Below, piece by piece: positions 8,936 through 17,829 of a stretch of DNA of 64,000 nt (position 1 is the first letter of the stretch; the number at the start of each line of letters is the position of its first letter). The translations under genes and the position numbers were made by a program. The stretch lies in the NCBI GenBank assembly GCA_044221805.1, contig JBGAOK010000005.1:1-64000 (forward strand), read 5' to 3'. Under the pieces are notes generated by a model, which had not been told where the DNA came from, did no database searches, and saw nothing but the letters and a program-made list of their open reading frames with translations. Source of the stretch: Meridianimarinicoccus sp044221805 (lineage in GTDB: Bacteria > Pseudomonadota > Alphaproteobacteria > Rhodobacterales > Rhodobacteraceae).

Positions 8936-9732
8936 GCCCGCTCGGCACCACCGCGCTGGTGACCGGCGCTTCCTCGGGTATCGGCGAGACCTATGCCCGC
9001 GCCCTTGCCGCGCGCGGCCATGACCTCGTGCTGGTGGCGCGCAGCGGCGACCGGCTGCGGGATGTGGCCCGCGCGATCGAGGCGAGGGGCCGAAGCGCCG
9101 AGGTGCTGGTCGCCGACCTCACCGACCGGGCCGGTCTCGACCGGGTGGCGGCCCGGCTTGCGGCCCCGGACATCGCGCTCTTCGTGAACAATGCCGGCAT
9201 GGCGGTCTCGGGGCCGATCGCATCGATGGACCCCGATGCGCTGGCCGCCCTCACGATGCTCAACGTGCTGGCACCGACCCTGCTGGCGCGCGCTGCCGCC
9301 GCGGCCATGCTCGGCCGCGGCCAGGGCGGCATCATCAACATCGCCTCGGTTGTGGCGCTGACCAGCGAAGCCCCCGGCATCAGCATCGGATACACCGCCA
9401 GCAAGGCCTTCATGCTGGCCATGAGCGAAGGCCTTGCCCACGAGCTAGGCCCGAGCGGCATCCGCGTGCAGGCGGTGCTTCCGGGGATCACCCGCACCGC
9501 GATCTGGGACCGCTCGGGCATCGACGTGGCAGGCTTCCCGCCGGACCTGGTGATGGAGGTGGAGGACATGGTCGCCGCGGCGATGGCCGGCTTCGATCTT
9601 GGCGAAACCGTGACCATCCCCGCGCTTCCCGATGCGGCGGATTGGGAGGCCTTCCGCGCCGCGCGTCGGGCGCTGTGGCCGAACCTGTCCCGCCGCGACC
9701 CCGGCGCGCGCTACGAACCCGCGCCCGCCTGA
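8932..9732 (+). CDS. short-chain dehydrogenase/reductase
   Basis: 266 residues. Classical SDR with the NAD(P)-binding TGASSGIG (11-18), NNAGMA, and the active-site Y-x3-K in GYTASKAF, followed by PGITRTAIWD. The VLVARSGDRL stretch after strand 2, with Arg, suggests NADP preference. The start overlaps the hydrolase stop; 18 bases separate it from the isochorismatase gene, so the three form one operon, with the TetR gene likely included. Substrate unknown. Confidence 0.88.
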   Translation: MSPLGTTALVTGASSGIGETYARALAARGHDLVLVARSGDRLRDVARAIEARGRSAEVLVADLTDRAGLDRVAARLAAPDIALFVNNAGMAVSGPIASMDPDALAALTMLNVLAPTLLARAAAAAMLGRGQGGIINIASVVALTSEAPGISIGYTASKAFMLAMSEGLAHELGPSGIRVQAVLPGITRTAIWDRSGIDVAGFPPDLVMEVEDMVAAAMAGFDLGETVTIPALPDAADWEAFRAARRALWPNLSRRDPGARYEPAPA

Positions 9733-9750
9733 CCCGACCGGAGACCGACA

Positions 9751-10392
9751 ATGGCTGACCATCCCTATCCCGCCGGCGCAACCGCGCTGCTCTTCATCGA
9801 TCCCTACAACGACTTCCTGGCCGAGGACGGCAAGATGTGGCCGCTGGTCGGCGAGGTCGCCCGCGCGGTCGACCTGCATGGCAACCTGACCCGGGTGCGG
9901 GACGCCGCGCGGGCTGCCGGCGTGGCGATCTTCATCCTGCCCCATCACCAGCACGAGCCGACCGACTTCGCGGGCTGGCGCCATCCGACCCCCTACCAGC
10001 TGGGCGCCCACGCCATGCAGCTGTTCTCGCGCGGCAGTTGGGGTGCCGAGTGGTTCCCCGGCTTCGGGCCGGAGCCGGGCGACACCGTGGTCAAGGAACA
10101 CTGGGGCGGGTCGAGTTTCGCCAACACCGACCTCGACATCCTGCTGCGGCAGCGCGGCATCAGCCATGTGATCCTGATCGGCATGATCGCCAACACCTGC
10201 CTCGAGACCACCGGCCGTTACGCTTCCGAGCTGGGCTATCACGTCACCCTCGTGCGCGACGCCACCGCGGCCTTCTCCGCCGAAGCCATGCACGCCGCCC
10301 ACGAGATCGACGGGCCGACCTTTGCCCATGCCATCCTCACCACGGCGGACCTCGTCCCGATGCTTTCCCCCACGGGCGGCGCGGAAGCGTGA
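9751..10392 (+). CDS. cysteine hydrolase, isochorismatase family
   Basis: 213 residues with the full catalytic triad of the family: Asp17 in LFIDPYNDF, Lys115 in VVKEHWGGSSF and Cys150 in MIANTCLETTGRY. Family members hydrolyse amides, ureas or vinyl ethers. Start supported by ggagaccgac upstream. Its position after the hydrolase and SDR and before a TetR regulator suggests a small catabolic or detoxification operon for an unknown compound. Confidence 0.88.
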   Translation: MADHPYPAGATALLFIDPYNDFLAEDGKMWPLVGEVARAVDLHGNLTRVRDAARAAGVAIFILPHHQHEPTDFAGWRHPTPYQLGAHAMQLFSRGSWGAEWFPGFGPEPGDTVVKEHWGGSSFANTDLDILLRQRGISHVILIGMIANTCLETTGRYASELGYHVTLVRDATAAFSAEAMHAAHEIDGPTFAHAILTTADLVPMLSPTGGAEA

Positions 10393-10458
10393 CCGTCCGT
10401 CGCCTGTGGACGCCGCCGGCAGGGCTGCTATTCTGGCCAACTGAACGGAGGGGGTGCG

Positions 10459-11049
10459 GTGCGCGGAACGCGGGAACAGGTGGCAGAGAAGCGGCGCCTG
10501 ATCGTCGAGACGGCGAGCCGGCTGTTCCGCATCCATGGCTTTGACGGGGTCACGATCGCCGAGATCATGCAGGAGGCCGGCCTGACCCATGGCGGCTTCT
10601 ACGGGCATTTCGCCTCGAAGGCGGCGCTGGCCGCGGAAGCGAGCCGGTTCGGCTTCGAACGCTCGACAGACCGCTGGGCCGGGCTCCGGTCCCGCGGTCC
10701 CGACGCCTTCGGCGCCATCGTCGACCATTACCTTTCGCTGGCCCATGTGGACCGCCCGGGCGAGGGCTGCGTCACCCCCGCGCTTTGCGCCGATGCGGGC
10801 CGGGCCGGCGATCCAGGCCTTGCCGAAACCTTCGCCCGCGGCATCGAGGCGATGAGCGCCGAACTGGCCGCCGCCCTGCCGGGGACGGATGGCGCGCGGT
10901 CTCTCGACGACGGGCTGCACGCGCTTGCCGCGCTGGCCGGTGCCGTGATCCTGGCGCGCTCTGTCAACGACCGGGCGCTGGCCGAACGGATCCTCGCCGC
11001 GACCCGCGACCGGCTGCAACCCGCCCGCGCCGCCGCCGACCGGGCCTGA
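10459..11049 (+). CDS. TetR-family transcriptional regulator
   Basis: 196 residues starting at GTG, with ggaggggg just upstream. The N-terminal HTH is clear (about residues 12-55: ETASRLFRIHGFDGVTIAEI then GGFYGHFASKAAL). The C-terminal ligand domain contains GCVTPALCADAG, which resembles the TetR_C group of AcrR/NemR-like repressors with a Cys. It probably controls the three-gene operon before it, 66 bases upstream. Confidence 0.85.
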   Translation: MRGTREQVAEKRRLIVETASRLFRIHGFDGVTIAEIMQEAGLTHGGFYGHFASKAALAAEASRFGFERSTDRWAGLRSRGPDAFGAIVDHYLSLAHVDRPGEGCVTPALCADAGRAGDPGLAETFARGIEAMSAELAAALPGTDGARSLDDGLHALAALAGAVILARSVNDRALAERILAATRDRLQPARAAADRA

Positions 11050-11734
11050 GCAGCGCCCGGACCGGTTCGCAGGTGCCAACCACGCTCAGGCCGCGCCGGT
11101 CCGGTCTGCAGCCAGCGGGTGGTGGGCGAAAGCGGCACCGGCCAGTGCCATGGCTGAGGGAAAGCGGCAAGGACCCCGCGAATCCGAATTTCCTGGCCGA
11201 AGGTCCTCGACCTTTCGATCCCTTGCAGGCCTGCGCGGCGGTCCGGGCGGAAGCCCTGCCGTCGGACCGCCGGACTTCCGGCGGCCGGCCCGGCGGTGGG
11301 ACCGCATTCCTGGCCGGGTGGCCCTCATCCGGCGCTGTACCGGGGTCCGTCGCGGAATTGATACGACCGTTGCCTCCGCATCGCCACGCTTGGTGATCGG
11401 TGCCGGCGGGCGGCTGAGACGGGTTGGTCAGCGTGACGGGATTTCCGGCCTGCGGGCCTGACGGACGACCGGACCGGGGGTGTCGGGGACACGATCCGGA
11501 GCCCGTCGAGCGGCCCTGAGCCTTCGGGGTCTGTCCGCGCCGTAGCGCATTTCCACTCCATGGTCTCGACCGGTATCGGCGCCAGCTGGCGGATCTCCCA
11601 GCCCATGGCCCCGCGAAGGAACGGGTGCTGTGGGTGCGTCGCTTTCGCTGTCGCGCCGCAAGTCGCCTCACGAGACCATCCGCGGGGCCCTGCCGACCAG
11701 ATCGCCGGGGACCGGGCAGACGTCCTCCGGGGGG
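11050..11734. other. non-coding stretch between convergent regulators
   Basis: About 685 bases between the convergent TetR and MarR genes. Several GC-rich open frames exist on both strands, but none has an SD, a recognisable domain or sensible composition. No tRNA, hairpin terminator with U-run or repeat is obvious. It may be decayed sequence. Confidence 0.5.
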
Positions 11735-12208
11735 CTACTCCGACCTGGAGTCGATCAGGCGCAGCGGTGCGCGGCTCTGGTCATTGGCGGCGTCGGTGGC
11801 CTTGCGGAGAAGTCCGACAAGGCTTTCGCGCTCGTCCTCCGATAGACCGGCGAGAGTGTCGTCCTGCACGAGCCGGATTTCAGGCAGGGCGCGTGCCAGA
11901 AGCCTCTGACCTTCGTCGCAGAGGGTCAGGACCCGCGCCCGGCGATCCTGCGTGCTCACCTCGCGGCGCAGAAGCCCCTTCTGAACCAGGCGGTCGACGA
12001 CCCCCCCGATGGTGACCTTGTCGTAGGCGATGAGCCCGGCAAGGGTCGCCTGGTCAATGCCGGGATTGTCCCCGACCGTCGTGAGCGCGGCGAACTGCAC
12101 GGGCGTGAGATCGAGTCCGGCTTCGGCCATCCGGTGGGCGAAGATCGCCGCCGAGATCTGATGCAGGCGGCGGATCAGGTGTCCGGGAAGATCGTAGAGG
12201 TCGGACAT
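11735..12208 (-). CDS. MarR-family transcriptional regulator
   Basis: 157 residues with the MarR winged helix: LTPVQFAALTTVGDNPGIDQ, then the recognition region LAGLIAYDKVTIGGVVDRLV and the wing EVSTQDRRARVLTL. The start at 12208 (MSDLYDL) is preferred over an in-frame TTG 51 bases upstream, which lies in the promoter region. It is divergent from the gentisate operon and likely regulates it; MarR regulators commonly repress aromatic catabolism and are released by the substrate or its CoA ester. Confidence 0.85.
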   Translation of the reverse strand: MSDLYDLPGHLIRRLHQISAAIFAHRMAEAGLDLTPVQFAALTTVGDNPGIDQATLAGLIAYDKVTIGGVVDRLVQKGLLRREVSTQDRRARVLTLCDEGQRLLARALPEIRLVQDDTLAGLSEDERESLVGLLRKATDAANDQSRAPLRLIDSRSE

Positions 12209-12254
12209 GGCGGAAATCCCTGTTTGCACTTGCTTACAGTGGGCACCCCAAAAT

Positions 12255-12304
12255 GACAAGCATGCTAACCTTTAATGGACAAGCATGCGAATCATCAGTA
12301 TACA
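12255..12304 (+). promoter_or_regulatory. predicted sigma-70-type promoter with GACAAGCATGC repeats
   Basis: The 11-base sequence GACAAGCATGC occurs at 12255-12265 and again at 12278-12288, period 23 bases. The second copy overlaps a -35-like TGGACA (12276-12281), which is 17 bases from a -10-like TATACA (12299-12304). This places a promoter toward the gentisate genes with a repeated, partly palindromic (GCATGC) site over it, suited to the divergent MarR regulator. Prediction from sequence only. Confidence 0.5.
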
Positions 12305-12693
12305 CATCAAGTGAAGGGTGGAGGACCCGGTTCAAGGACAGACGGGAGGACATCACCCATGACAGCCGTTTCCTCTGCGGACGCGGAGCGCTTCCGTACA
12401 TTTGCGTGGATCGTGTCGCGCGTCCCGATCGGGTGGATGGGCGCCCGCGGTCTGCCGCTGGTCCTTGCGCTCGGCCCTTGGCGGTCCGAGGTGGGCCGCG
12501 CGCCGGGATCAATGCCGAGGGCGCGCGTGCCGTCCCGCTGGCGCTGATCGGCGGCGCCATCCCCGGCCGGCTCCTTGCCGACCGCTTCCGATCCGTTCCG
12601 GGCCGAAGCCGGCGGCGGTCAACGGCTTCGTCATTCCCCCGCCCGCGCCGTGCCGGCGCCGCGCCCCCACCACCTGCCGAAAAGGAGGACGCC
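12305..12693. other. long leader before the gentisate operon, no clear gene
   Basis: About 390 bases between the predicted promoter and the first operon gene. A short frame from ATG 12360 (62 codons) has no recognisable domain. Bases 12500-12600 in another frame read like a hydrophobic fragment (VPLALIGGAIPGRLLADRF), which could be a transporter remnant; this is uncertain. Confidence 0.35.
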
Positions 12694-13803
12694 ATGTCCA
12701 CGATGACCGCTGTCACCGACGCTCACGCCAACGCGATGCAGCCCGAGGACAGCCCGGCGTTGCGCGCGCTCTACCAGGGCTTCGCGGACGAACACCTGAT
12801 GCCGCTCTGGACCCAGATCGGCGATCTGATGCCGGTGCATCCCAGACCGCAGGCGGTGCCTCACGTCTGGAAGTGGTCGAAGCTGCTGCCCCTGGCCGAG
12901 GAGTCCGGGCGTCTCGTCCCGGTCGGCCGCGGCGGCGAGCGCCGGGCGATCGGGCTTGCCAACCCCGGCCTCGGTGACAAGGCCTATGTCTCGCCGACGC
13001 TCTGGGCGGCGATCCAGTACCTCGGGCCCAGGGAGACCGCGCCCGAGCATCGCCATTCGCAGAACGCCTTCCGCTTCGTGGTCGAGGGCGAGGGCGTCTG
13101 GACCGTGGTCAACGGCGACCCGGTGCGGATGAGCCGGGGCGACTTCTTGCTGACACCGGGCTGGAACTTCCACGGCCACCACAACGATACCGACAAGCCG
13201 ATGGCCTGGATCGACGGGCTCGACATCCCCTTCTCCTGGCAGAACGATGTCGGCTTCTTCGAGTTCGGTGCCGAGCGCGTCACCGACTACGCCACGCCGA
13301 ATTTCTCGCGCTCGGAACGGCTCTGGTGCCACCCGGGCCTGCGCCCGCTCTCGGGCCTGCAGGACACGGTGTCGTCTCCGATCGGCGCTTACCGCTGGGA
13401 ACACACCGACCGCGCGCTGACGGAACAGCTGCTGCTCGAGGACGAGGGCCAGCCCGCCACCGTCGAGCAGGGCCATGCTGCGGTGCGCTATGTCAATCCG
13501 ACCACCGGCGGCGACGTGATGCCGACGATCCGCGCCGAGTTCCACAGGTTGCGTGCCGGGGCCGCGACGCCGACGCGGCGCGAGGTCGGCTCGACGGTCT
13601 TCCAGGTGTTCGAGGGCCGGGGCGGCGTCGTCATCGACGGCGTCGAGCATCGGCTGGAGATCGGCGATCTCTTCGTCATTCCCTCGTGGGTGCCCTGGTC
13701 GCTCTGGGCCGAGACGCAGTTCGACCTGTTCCGCTTCTCGGATGCGCCGATCATGGAACGGCTGCACTTCGCCCGCACCCAGATCGAGCCGAGGGTCCGG
13801 TGA
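12694..13803 (+). CDS. gentisate 1,2-dioxygenase
   Basis: 369 residues, the normal length. It opens the ring of gentisate (2,5-dihydroxybenzoate) with O2 to give maleylpyruvate, using Fe(II). Two cupin domains are visible: the first with PEHRHSQNAFRFVVEGEG and GWNFHGHHND supplying the His ligands, the second near VFEGRGGVVIDGVEHRLEIGD without an obvious complete metal set, as usual. A strong SD (aaaggagg) precedes the ATG. The stop overlaps the next GTG start. First gene of the 3-hydroxybenzoate operon. Confidence 0.92.
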   Translation: MSTMTAVTDAHANAMQPEDSPALRALYQGFADEHLMPLWTQIGDLMPVHPRPQAVPHVWKWSKLLPLAEESGRLVPVGRGGERRAIGLANPGLGDKAYVSPTLWAAIQYLGPRETAPEHRHSQNAFRFVVEGEGVWTVVNGDPVRMSRGDFLLTPGWNFHGHHNDTDKPMAWIDGLDIPFSWQNDVGFFEFGAERVTDYATPNFSRSERLWCHPGLRPLSGLQDTVSSPIGAYRWEHTDRALTEQLLLEDEGQPATVEQGHAAVRYVNPTTGGDVMPTIRAEFHRLRAGAATPTRREVGSTVFQVFEGRGGVVIDGVEHRLEIGDLFVIPSWVPWSLWAETQFDLFRFSDAPIMERLHFARTQIEPRVR

Positions 13804-14555
13804 GCGGCGCGGGCGAGGACACCGCGCGCGCGGCCCTTCGCGCGCGGCAAGGCGCCGGCGCGCGCCACGACGCCGCCACCGCTCCCGCCCGCGAACTGGG
13901 ATGGGCGCGGCGCGGCACCGCTTATTTCGCGCGCCTGCTCAACCACCTGCCTGACGACGGGTTGACCGCGCCGTCGCGCGTCCCCGGCTGGACGCGGTCG
14001 CATGTCGTCGCCCATGTCGGCTACAACGCCCGGGCGCTGGCTCGGCTGGTCGAATGCGCGCGCACCGGTGGCGAGATGCCGGCGCACGAGTCGGCCGAGG
14101 CGCAGGCCGCCGAGGTCGAGCTCGGCGCGACGCTTCCTGCCCGGGCGCTGCGGAACCTGTTCCAGCACGCCGAGGTGCATCTGAATGTCGAGTGGCGCGA
14201 CCTGAGCGATGATCAGTGGGACGCGGTGGTCGGGGGCGTTCCCGTCCGCGACACGCCCTGGATGCGGGCGCGCGAGATCTGGCTGCACGCCGTCGATCTC
14301 GACACGACGGGCGCCTACATCGACATGCCGTCCGACATGGTCGAACGGCTGCTGCCGGAACTCGACGCCGCGTTTGGCACCGGGGGCGGTGCCGTGGCGC
14401 CGACCGATCGCAGCCTGCGGGCCGGCCGGGGGCCGGAGGTTCACGGCACGGCTGCCGGCCTGACCCGGTGGATTGCCACGAGCAGCCCTGCCGGCCTTTC
14501 CGGCAAGCCATCCCAACCCGGCGGGCCGGGCGACACCGGCCAAGTGACACGCTGA
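13800..14555 (+). CDS. mycothiol-dependent-type maleylpyruvate isomerase (DinB-like fold)
   Basis: 251 residues starting at GTG, overlapping the dioxygenase stop by four bases. The DinB-like N-terminal helical domain (about 30-165) has VPGWTRSHVVAHVGYNARAL and AREIWLHAVDLDTT. His72, Glu159 and His163 fit the His/Glu-x3-His zinc site known from the Corynebacterium enzyme. Family function: cis-trans isomerisation of maleylpyruvate to fumarylpyruvate with mycothiol, the actinobacterial thiol. The host looks proteobacterial, which would not be expected to make mycothiol, and a glutathione-type isomerase is encoded two genes on. Either another thiol is used or the gene is redundant. Confidence 0.82.
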   Translation: MSGAGEDTARAALRARQGAGARHDAATAPARELGWARRGTAYFARLLNHLPDDGLTAPSRVPGWTRSHVVAHVGYNARALARLVECARTGGEMPAHESAEAQAAEVELGATLPARALRNLFQHAEVHLNVEWRDLSDDQWDAVVGGVPVRDTPWMRAREIWLHAVDLDTTGAYIDMPSDMVERLLPELDAAFGTGGGAVAPTDRSLRAGRGPEVHGTAAGLTRWIATSSPAGLSGKPSQPGGPGDTGQVTR

Positions 14556-14621
14556 CTGACGATGAACATACGATCTAACGGGCGACTTGCCGAATGCACG
14601 GGGGAAGGCCCCGGCACATCA

Positions 14622-14639
14622 CAGGAGGAGACGACCTTG
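14622..14639 (+). promoter_or_regulatory. SD and TTG start of fumarylpyruvate hydrolase
   Basis: AGGAGG at 14623-14628 lies about eight bases before TTG 14637-14639, in frame with the hydrolase. The in-frame ATG at 14562 has no SD and would add 25 poorly conserved residues. The TTG is therefore the likely start, which may also lower expression. Confidence 0.65.
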
Positions 14640-15356
14640 ACCGATACCGCCACCCAGAAGCCGGCCACCCGGCTGTTCCCGTCGCCCGAGCTTCCGACCG
14701 TTCCGGTCCGGGGCGAGCGCGCGGAGTTCCCGGTGCACCGGATCTTCTGCGTCGGCCGCAATTACGCCGAGCACGCCAGGGAGATGGGCGTCGAGGTCGA
14801 CCGAGAGGCGCCGTTTTACTTCACCAAGTCGCCGCTGGCGATCGTGCCGACCGGGGCGACGGTGCCTTACCCGCCGGGTACCGAGAACTATCACTACGAA
14901 ATGGAGTTGGTGATCGCCATCGGCGCCCCGGCCTGGAAGCTTGGGGTGACGGACGCCCCCCAGGCGATCCTCGGCTTCGCCTGCGGCCTCGACATGACGC
15001 GGCGCGACCTGCAGCTCGCTGCCCGCGCCAAGCAGCGACCCTGGGACCTGGGCAAGGATTTCGAGCGCTCGGCGATCATGGCGCCGATCACCCGCGCCGC
15101 CGCCTTCACCCTGGCCGACCAGCCGATCCGGCTGAGCGTCAACGGCACCGTCCGGCAGGATGCGAAACTGTCCGACCTGGTCTGGTCGGTGGCCGAACTC
15201 GTCAGCCACCTGTCGCATTACTACCATCTGGCGCCCGGCGACCTGATCTATACCGGCACTCCAGCCGGCGTCGGGGCGGTGGTGCCGGGGGATGTGATCC
15301 ATGGCACGATCGACGGGCTCGACCCGGTCGCCCTGACCGTAGGCGCCCCGGAATGA
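14637..15356 (+). CDS. fumarylpyruvate hydrolase (FAH family)
   Basis: 239 residues from the TTG start, typical for this enzyme. It hydrolyses fumarylpyruvate to fumarate and pyruvate. FAH-fold motifs seen: IFCVGRNYAEHAREMG, NYHYEMELVIAIG with two metal-binding Glu residues, FACGLDMTRRDLQ with the metal Asp, and the C-terminal IYTGTPAGVGAVVPGD. It overlaps the next gene by four bases (ATGA). The final enzyme of the gentisate route. Confidence 0.9.
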   Translation: MTDTATQKPATRLFPSPELPTVPVRGERAEFPVHRIFCVGRNYAEHAREMGVEVDREAPFYFTKSPLAIVPTGATVPYPPGTENYHYEMELVIAIGAPAWKLGVTDAPQAILGFACGLDMTRRDLQLAARAKQRPWDLGKDFERSAIMAPITRAAAFTLADQPIRLSVNGTVRQDAKLSDLVWSVAELVSHLSHYYHLAPGDLIYTGTPAGVGAVVPGDVIHGTIDGLDPVALTVGAPE

Positions 15357-16006
15357 CGGGTGGCCTGACCTTCCACGGCTATTTCCGCAGCTCGTCGGCC
15401 TGGCGTTGCCGGATCGCGTTCAATCTGAAGGGGATCGCGCCGGAGTTCCACCCGGTGCATCTGCGCCGGGGCGAGCAGCAGGCCGAAGCCTATCGCGCCC
15501 TCAACCCCCAGGCGCTGGTCCCGACGCTCCGGATCGGCGACGCGGTCCTGACCCAGTCGCTTGCGATCATCGAGTGGCTGGACGAGACCCACCCGGAACC
15601 GCCGCTGCTGCCCGCGGACCCGATCCGGCGGGCCGGGGCGCGGGCCTTCGCGCAGGTGATCGCCTGCGACATCCACCCGCTGCAGAACCTGCGGGTGCTC
15701 GCCTGTCTCCGCGAGAGCTTCCGCGCCGACCAGCCGGCGCTCGACGCCTGGTGCCAGCGCTGGATCGGCGACGGCCTTGCGGCCTGCGAAACACTGCTGG
15801 CACGCCAGCCCGAGGCGGCGTTCGCCTTCGGCGACCGGCCCGGCCTGGCCGAGATCTGCCTGATCCCGCAGATGGCCTCGGCCGACCGTTTCGGTCTCGA
15901 TCTGGCGCCCTTCCCGCGGCTCCGCGGGCTGCGGCAGGCCTGCGAGGCGCTTCCCGCCTTCGCCGATGCCCACGCCGCGCGGCAACCCGACGCCGATGCC
16001 GCCTGA
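15353..16006 (+). CDS. glutathione-dependent maleylpyruvate/maleylacetoacetate isomerase (zeta GST)
   Basis: 217 residues. Zeta-class glutathione transferase with the diagnostic N-terminal YFRSSSAWRCRIAFNLKG (SSxx[SC] motif, Ser-Ser-Ala-Trp-Arg-Cys), NPQALVPTLRIGD with the cis-Pro, and TQSLAIIEWLDE for glutathione binding. It isomerises maleylpyruvate with glutathione. Starts inside the hydrolase stop codon region. Its presence in the same operon as the DinB-like isomerase gives two unrelated enzymes for one step. Confidence 0.88.
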   Translation: MTGGLTFHGYFRSSSAWRCRIAFNLKGIAPEFHPVHLRRGEQQAEAYRALNPQALVPTLRIGDAVLTQSLAIIEWLDETHPEPPLLPADPIRRAGARAFAQVIACDIHPLQNLRVLACLRESFRADQPALDAWCQRWIGDGLAACETLLARQPEAAFAFGDRPGLAEICLIPQMASADRFGLDLAPFPRLRGLRQACEALPAFADAHAARQPDADAA

Positions 16007-16096
16007 CCGCAAGACCGGCAGAACGATCAGCCAAGGGCCGGGCCGAACCGGCCCCGACAGGACCCAACGCATGCTCCCGAAGGGAAGGAAACCCAC

Positions 16097-17329
16097 ATGA
16101 CCCAGGCTCTGCCCATCCTCGTCGCCGGCGGCGGCATCGGCGGCATCTCGACCGCGCTCGGCCTTGCGCGGAAGGGGTTCCGCTCGATCGTCCTTGAAAA
16201 GGCGCCGGTTCTTGGCGAGATCGGCGCCGGCATCCAGCTCGGCCCGAACGCCTTCCATTGCTTCGACTGGCTCGGCGTCGGCGACGAGGCGCGGGCGCTT
16301 GCCGTCTATATCGACAGCCTGCGCCTGATGGATGCGATCAGCGGCGAGGAGGTCACCCGCATTCCGCTCGACGACGCCTTCCGCACCCGGTTCCGCAACC
16401 CCTATGGTGTCATCCACCGTGGCGATCTGCATGGCGCCCTGCTCGGCGCGGCGCGGGCGCACCCGCTGATCGAGCTTCGCACCGGATCCGAGGTGATCGA
16501 CTACGCCCAGGACGGGCGATCGGTCACCGCGACCCTCGCGGGCGGCGAGACCGTCACCGGGACGGCGCTGATCGGCGCCGACGGCCTCTGGTCGAACATC
16601 CGCAGGAAGGTCGTGGCCGACGGGGCGCCGCGGGTCTCGGGCCACACCACCTACCGGTCGGTGATCCCGACCGAACTGATGCCCGAGGATCTGCGCTGGA
16701 ACGCCGCCACCCTCTGGGCCGGCCCGAAATGCCACATCGTCCACTATCCCCTGTCGGGCTGGAAGGTGTTCAACCTGGTCGTCACCTTCCACAACAACGC
16801 ACCCGAGCCGGTCGCCGGCCGGCCGGTGAGCGCCGAGGAGGTGAAGCGCGGCTTCGACCATGTCAACGCGCGGGCGAAGAAGATCATCGACCACGGCCGG
16901 GACTGGAAGCTCTGGGTGCTCTGCGACCGCGATCCGGTCAGCAACTGGCAGGATGGCCGGGTCGTGCTGCTGGGCGATGCGGCGCATCCGATGCTGCAGT
17001 ATTTCGCCCAGGGCGCCTGCATGGCAATGGAGGACGCGGTCTGCATCGCGTCCGAACTGTCCGCGATCCCGGACCTCGAGACTGCCTTCTCGAGCTTCCA
17101 GCAGAAGCGCCGGCTGCGCACCGGCCGCGTTCAGCTGCAGTCACGCTGGATCGGCGAGCACATCTACCACCCGGCCGGCGGCCACGCGGAACTGCGCAAC
17201 GCCATTATGCGTTCGAAGACCCCGGCCGAATGGTACGACAGCGTCGAGTGGCTCTATGGCGGTTCGGGCATCGAAGGCTCATACGGCCAGTCCCGCGCCG
17301 CTGCGGCCCATGCCACCGTGGCCGCCTGA
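16097..17329 (+). CDS. 3-hydroxybenzoate 6-hydroxylase (FAD monooxygenase)
   Basis: 410 residues. Class A flavoprotein hydroxylase that converts 3-hydroxybenzoate to gentisate with NADH and O2. Seen are the FAD fingerprint VAGGGIGGISTALGLA (about 8-23), the second motif GADGLWSNIRRKV, and the third, VVLLGDAAHPMLQYFAQGAC. GEIGAGIQLGPNAFHCF is characteristic of the salicylate/3-hydroxybenzoate hydroxylase group. SD ggaaggaaa upstream. Its place with the gentisate genes supports 3-hydroxybenzoate rather than salicylate 1-hydroxylase activity. Last gene of the operon. Confidence 0.9.
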   Translation: MTQALPILVAGGGIGGISTALGLARKGFRSIVLEKAPVLGEIGAGIQLGPNAFHCFDWLGVGDEARALAVYIDSLRLMDAISGEEVTRIPLDDAFRTRFRNPYGVIHRGDLHGALLGAARAHPLIELRTGSEVIDYAQDGRSVTATLAGGETVTGTALIGADGLWSNIRRKVVADGAPRVSGHTTYRSVIPTELMPEDLRWNAATLWAGPKCHIVHYPLSGWKVFNLVVTFHNNAPEPVAGRPVSAEEVKRGFDHVNARAKKIIDHGRDWKLWVLCDRDPVSNWQDGRVVLLGDAAHPMLQYFAQGACMAMEDAVCIASELSAIPDLETAFSSFQQKRRLRTGRVQLQSRWIGEHIYHPAGGHAELRNAIMRSKTPAEWYDSVEWLYGGSGIEGSYGQSRAAAAHATVAA

Positions 17330-17334
17330 TCAGG

Positions 17335-17358
17335 CCGCCCGACGCGGCGGTCGGGTGG
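17335..17358 (+). terminator. hairpin after the gentisate operon
   Basis: CCGCCCGAC (17335-17343) pairs with GTCGGGTGG (17350-17358) over nine positions with one G-T wobble and a six-base loop, six bases after the hydroxylase stop. There is no U-run, so termination may be weak or Rho-assisted. Confidence 0.45.
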
Positions 17359-17829
17359 ATCGGATACCACAGGCCCGAGAGGCTTGATGGCCGACGTCCT
17401 GTCAGGCCGGTGACGCCTTTGGCGGGAGTTTTGGCGCCGGCATCTCCCACCGTGCCGACAGGGGCCCATTGCCGACCAGAAGGCGCAGCGGGCCTTTCGA
17501 GCCACGGCCGGGGATCCTGACGGCCGCGGCCTTCTGCCGGCGGCCGGACGTGCCGTGGTCCGCAACGCTCCAGTCCCGGCCAATCCGCCGAGTCAGGTTC
17601 CGCGCGAACCCCGTCGTCTGCCTTGGCGCGCGGCCGGACTGTCCCGGGGCTGCGCCGGTTCCGGGCCGGAACGATCCCCCGGATCGTTTCCGCGCCGACC
17701 GTCACCCGTCATCGTCAGACGGTTCCGGCTTGCCGCAGCGCTTTCGAGCTGGCGGCGACCGCGCCCCCCCCGGTTGCCGGGCCACCAGCATTCTGGTGCC
17801 GCGGAACCGACTTCACGTGGGTCCTGACT
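17359..17829. other. non-coding stretch between convergent units
   Basis: About 470 bases between the gentisate operon and the convergent Crp/Fnr gene. Open frames on both strands lack ribosome sites and recognisable domains. I see no RNA gene or mobile element. Confidence 0.5.
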
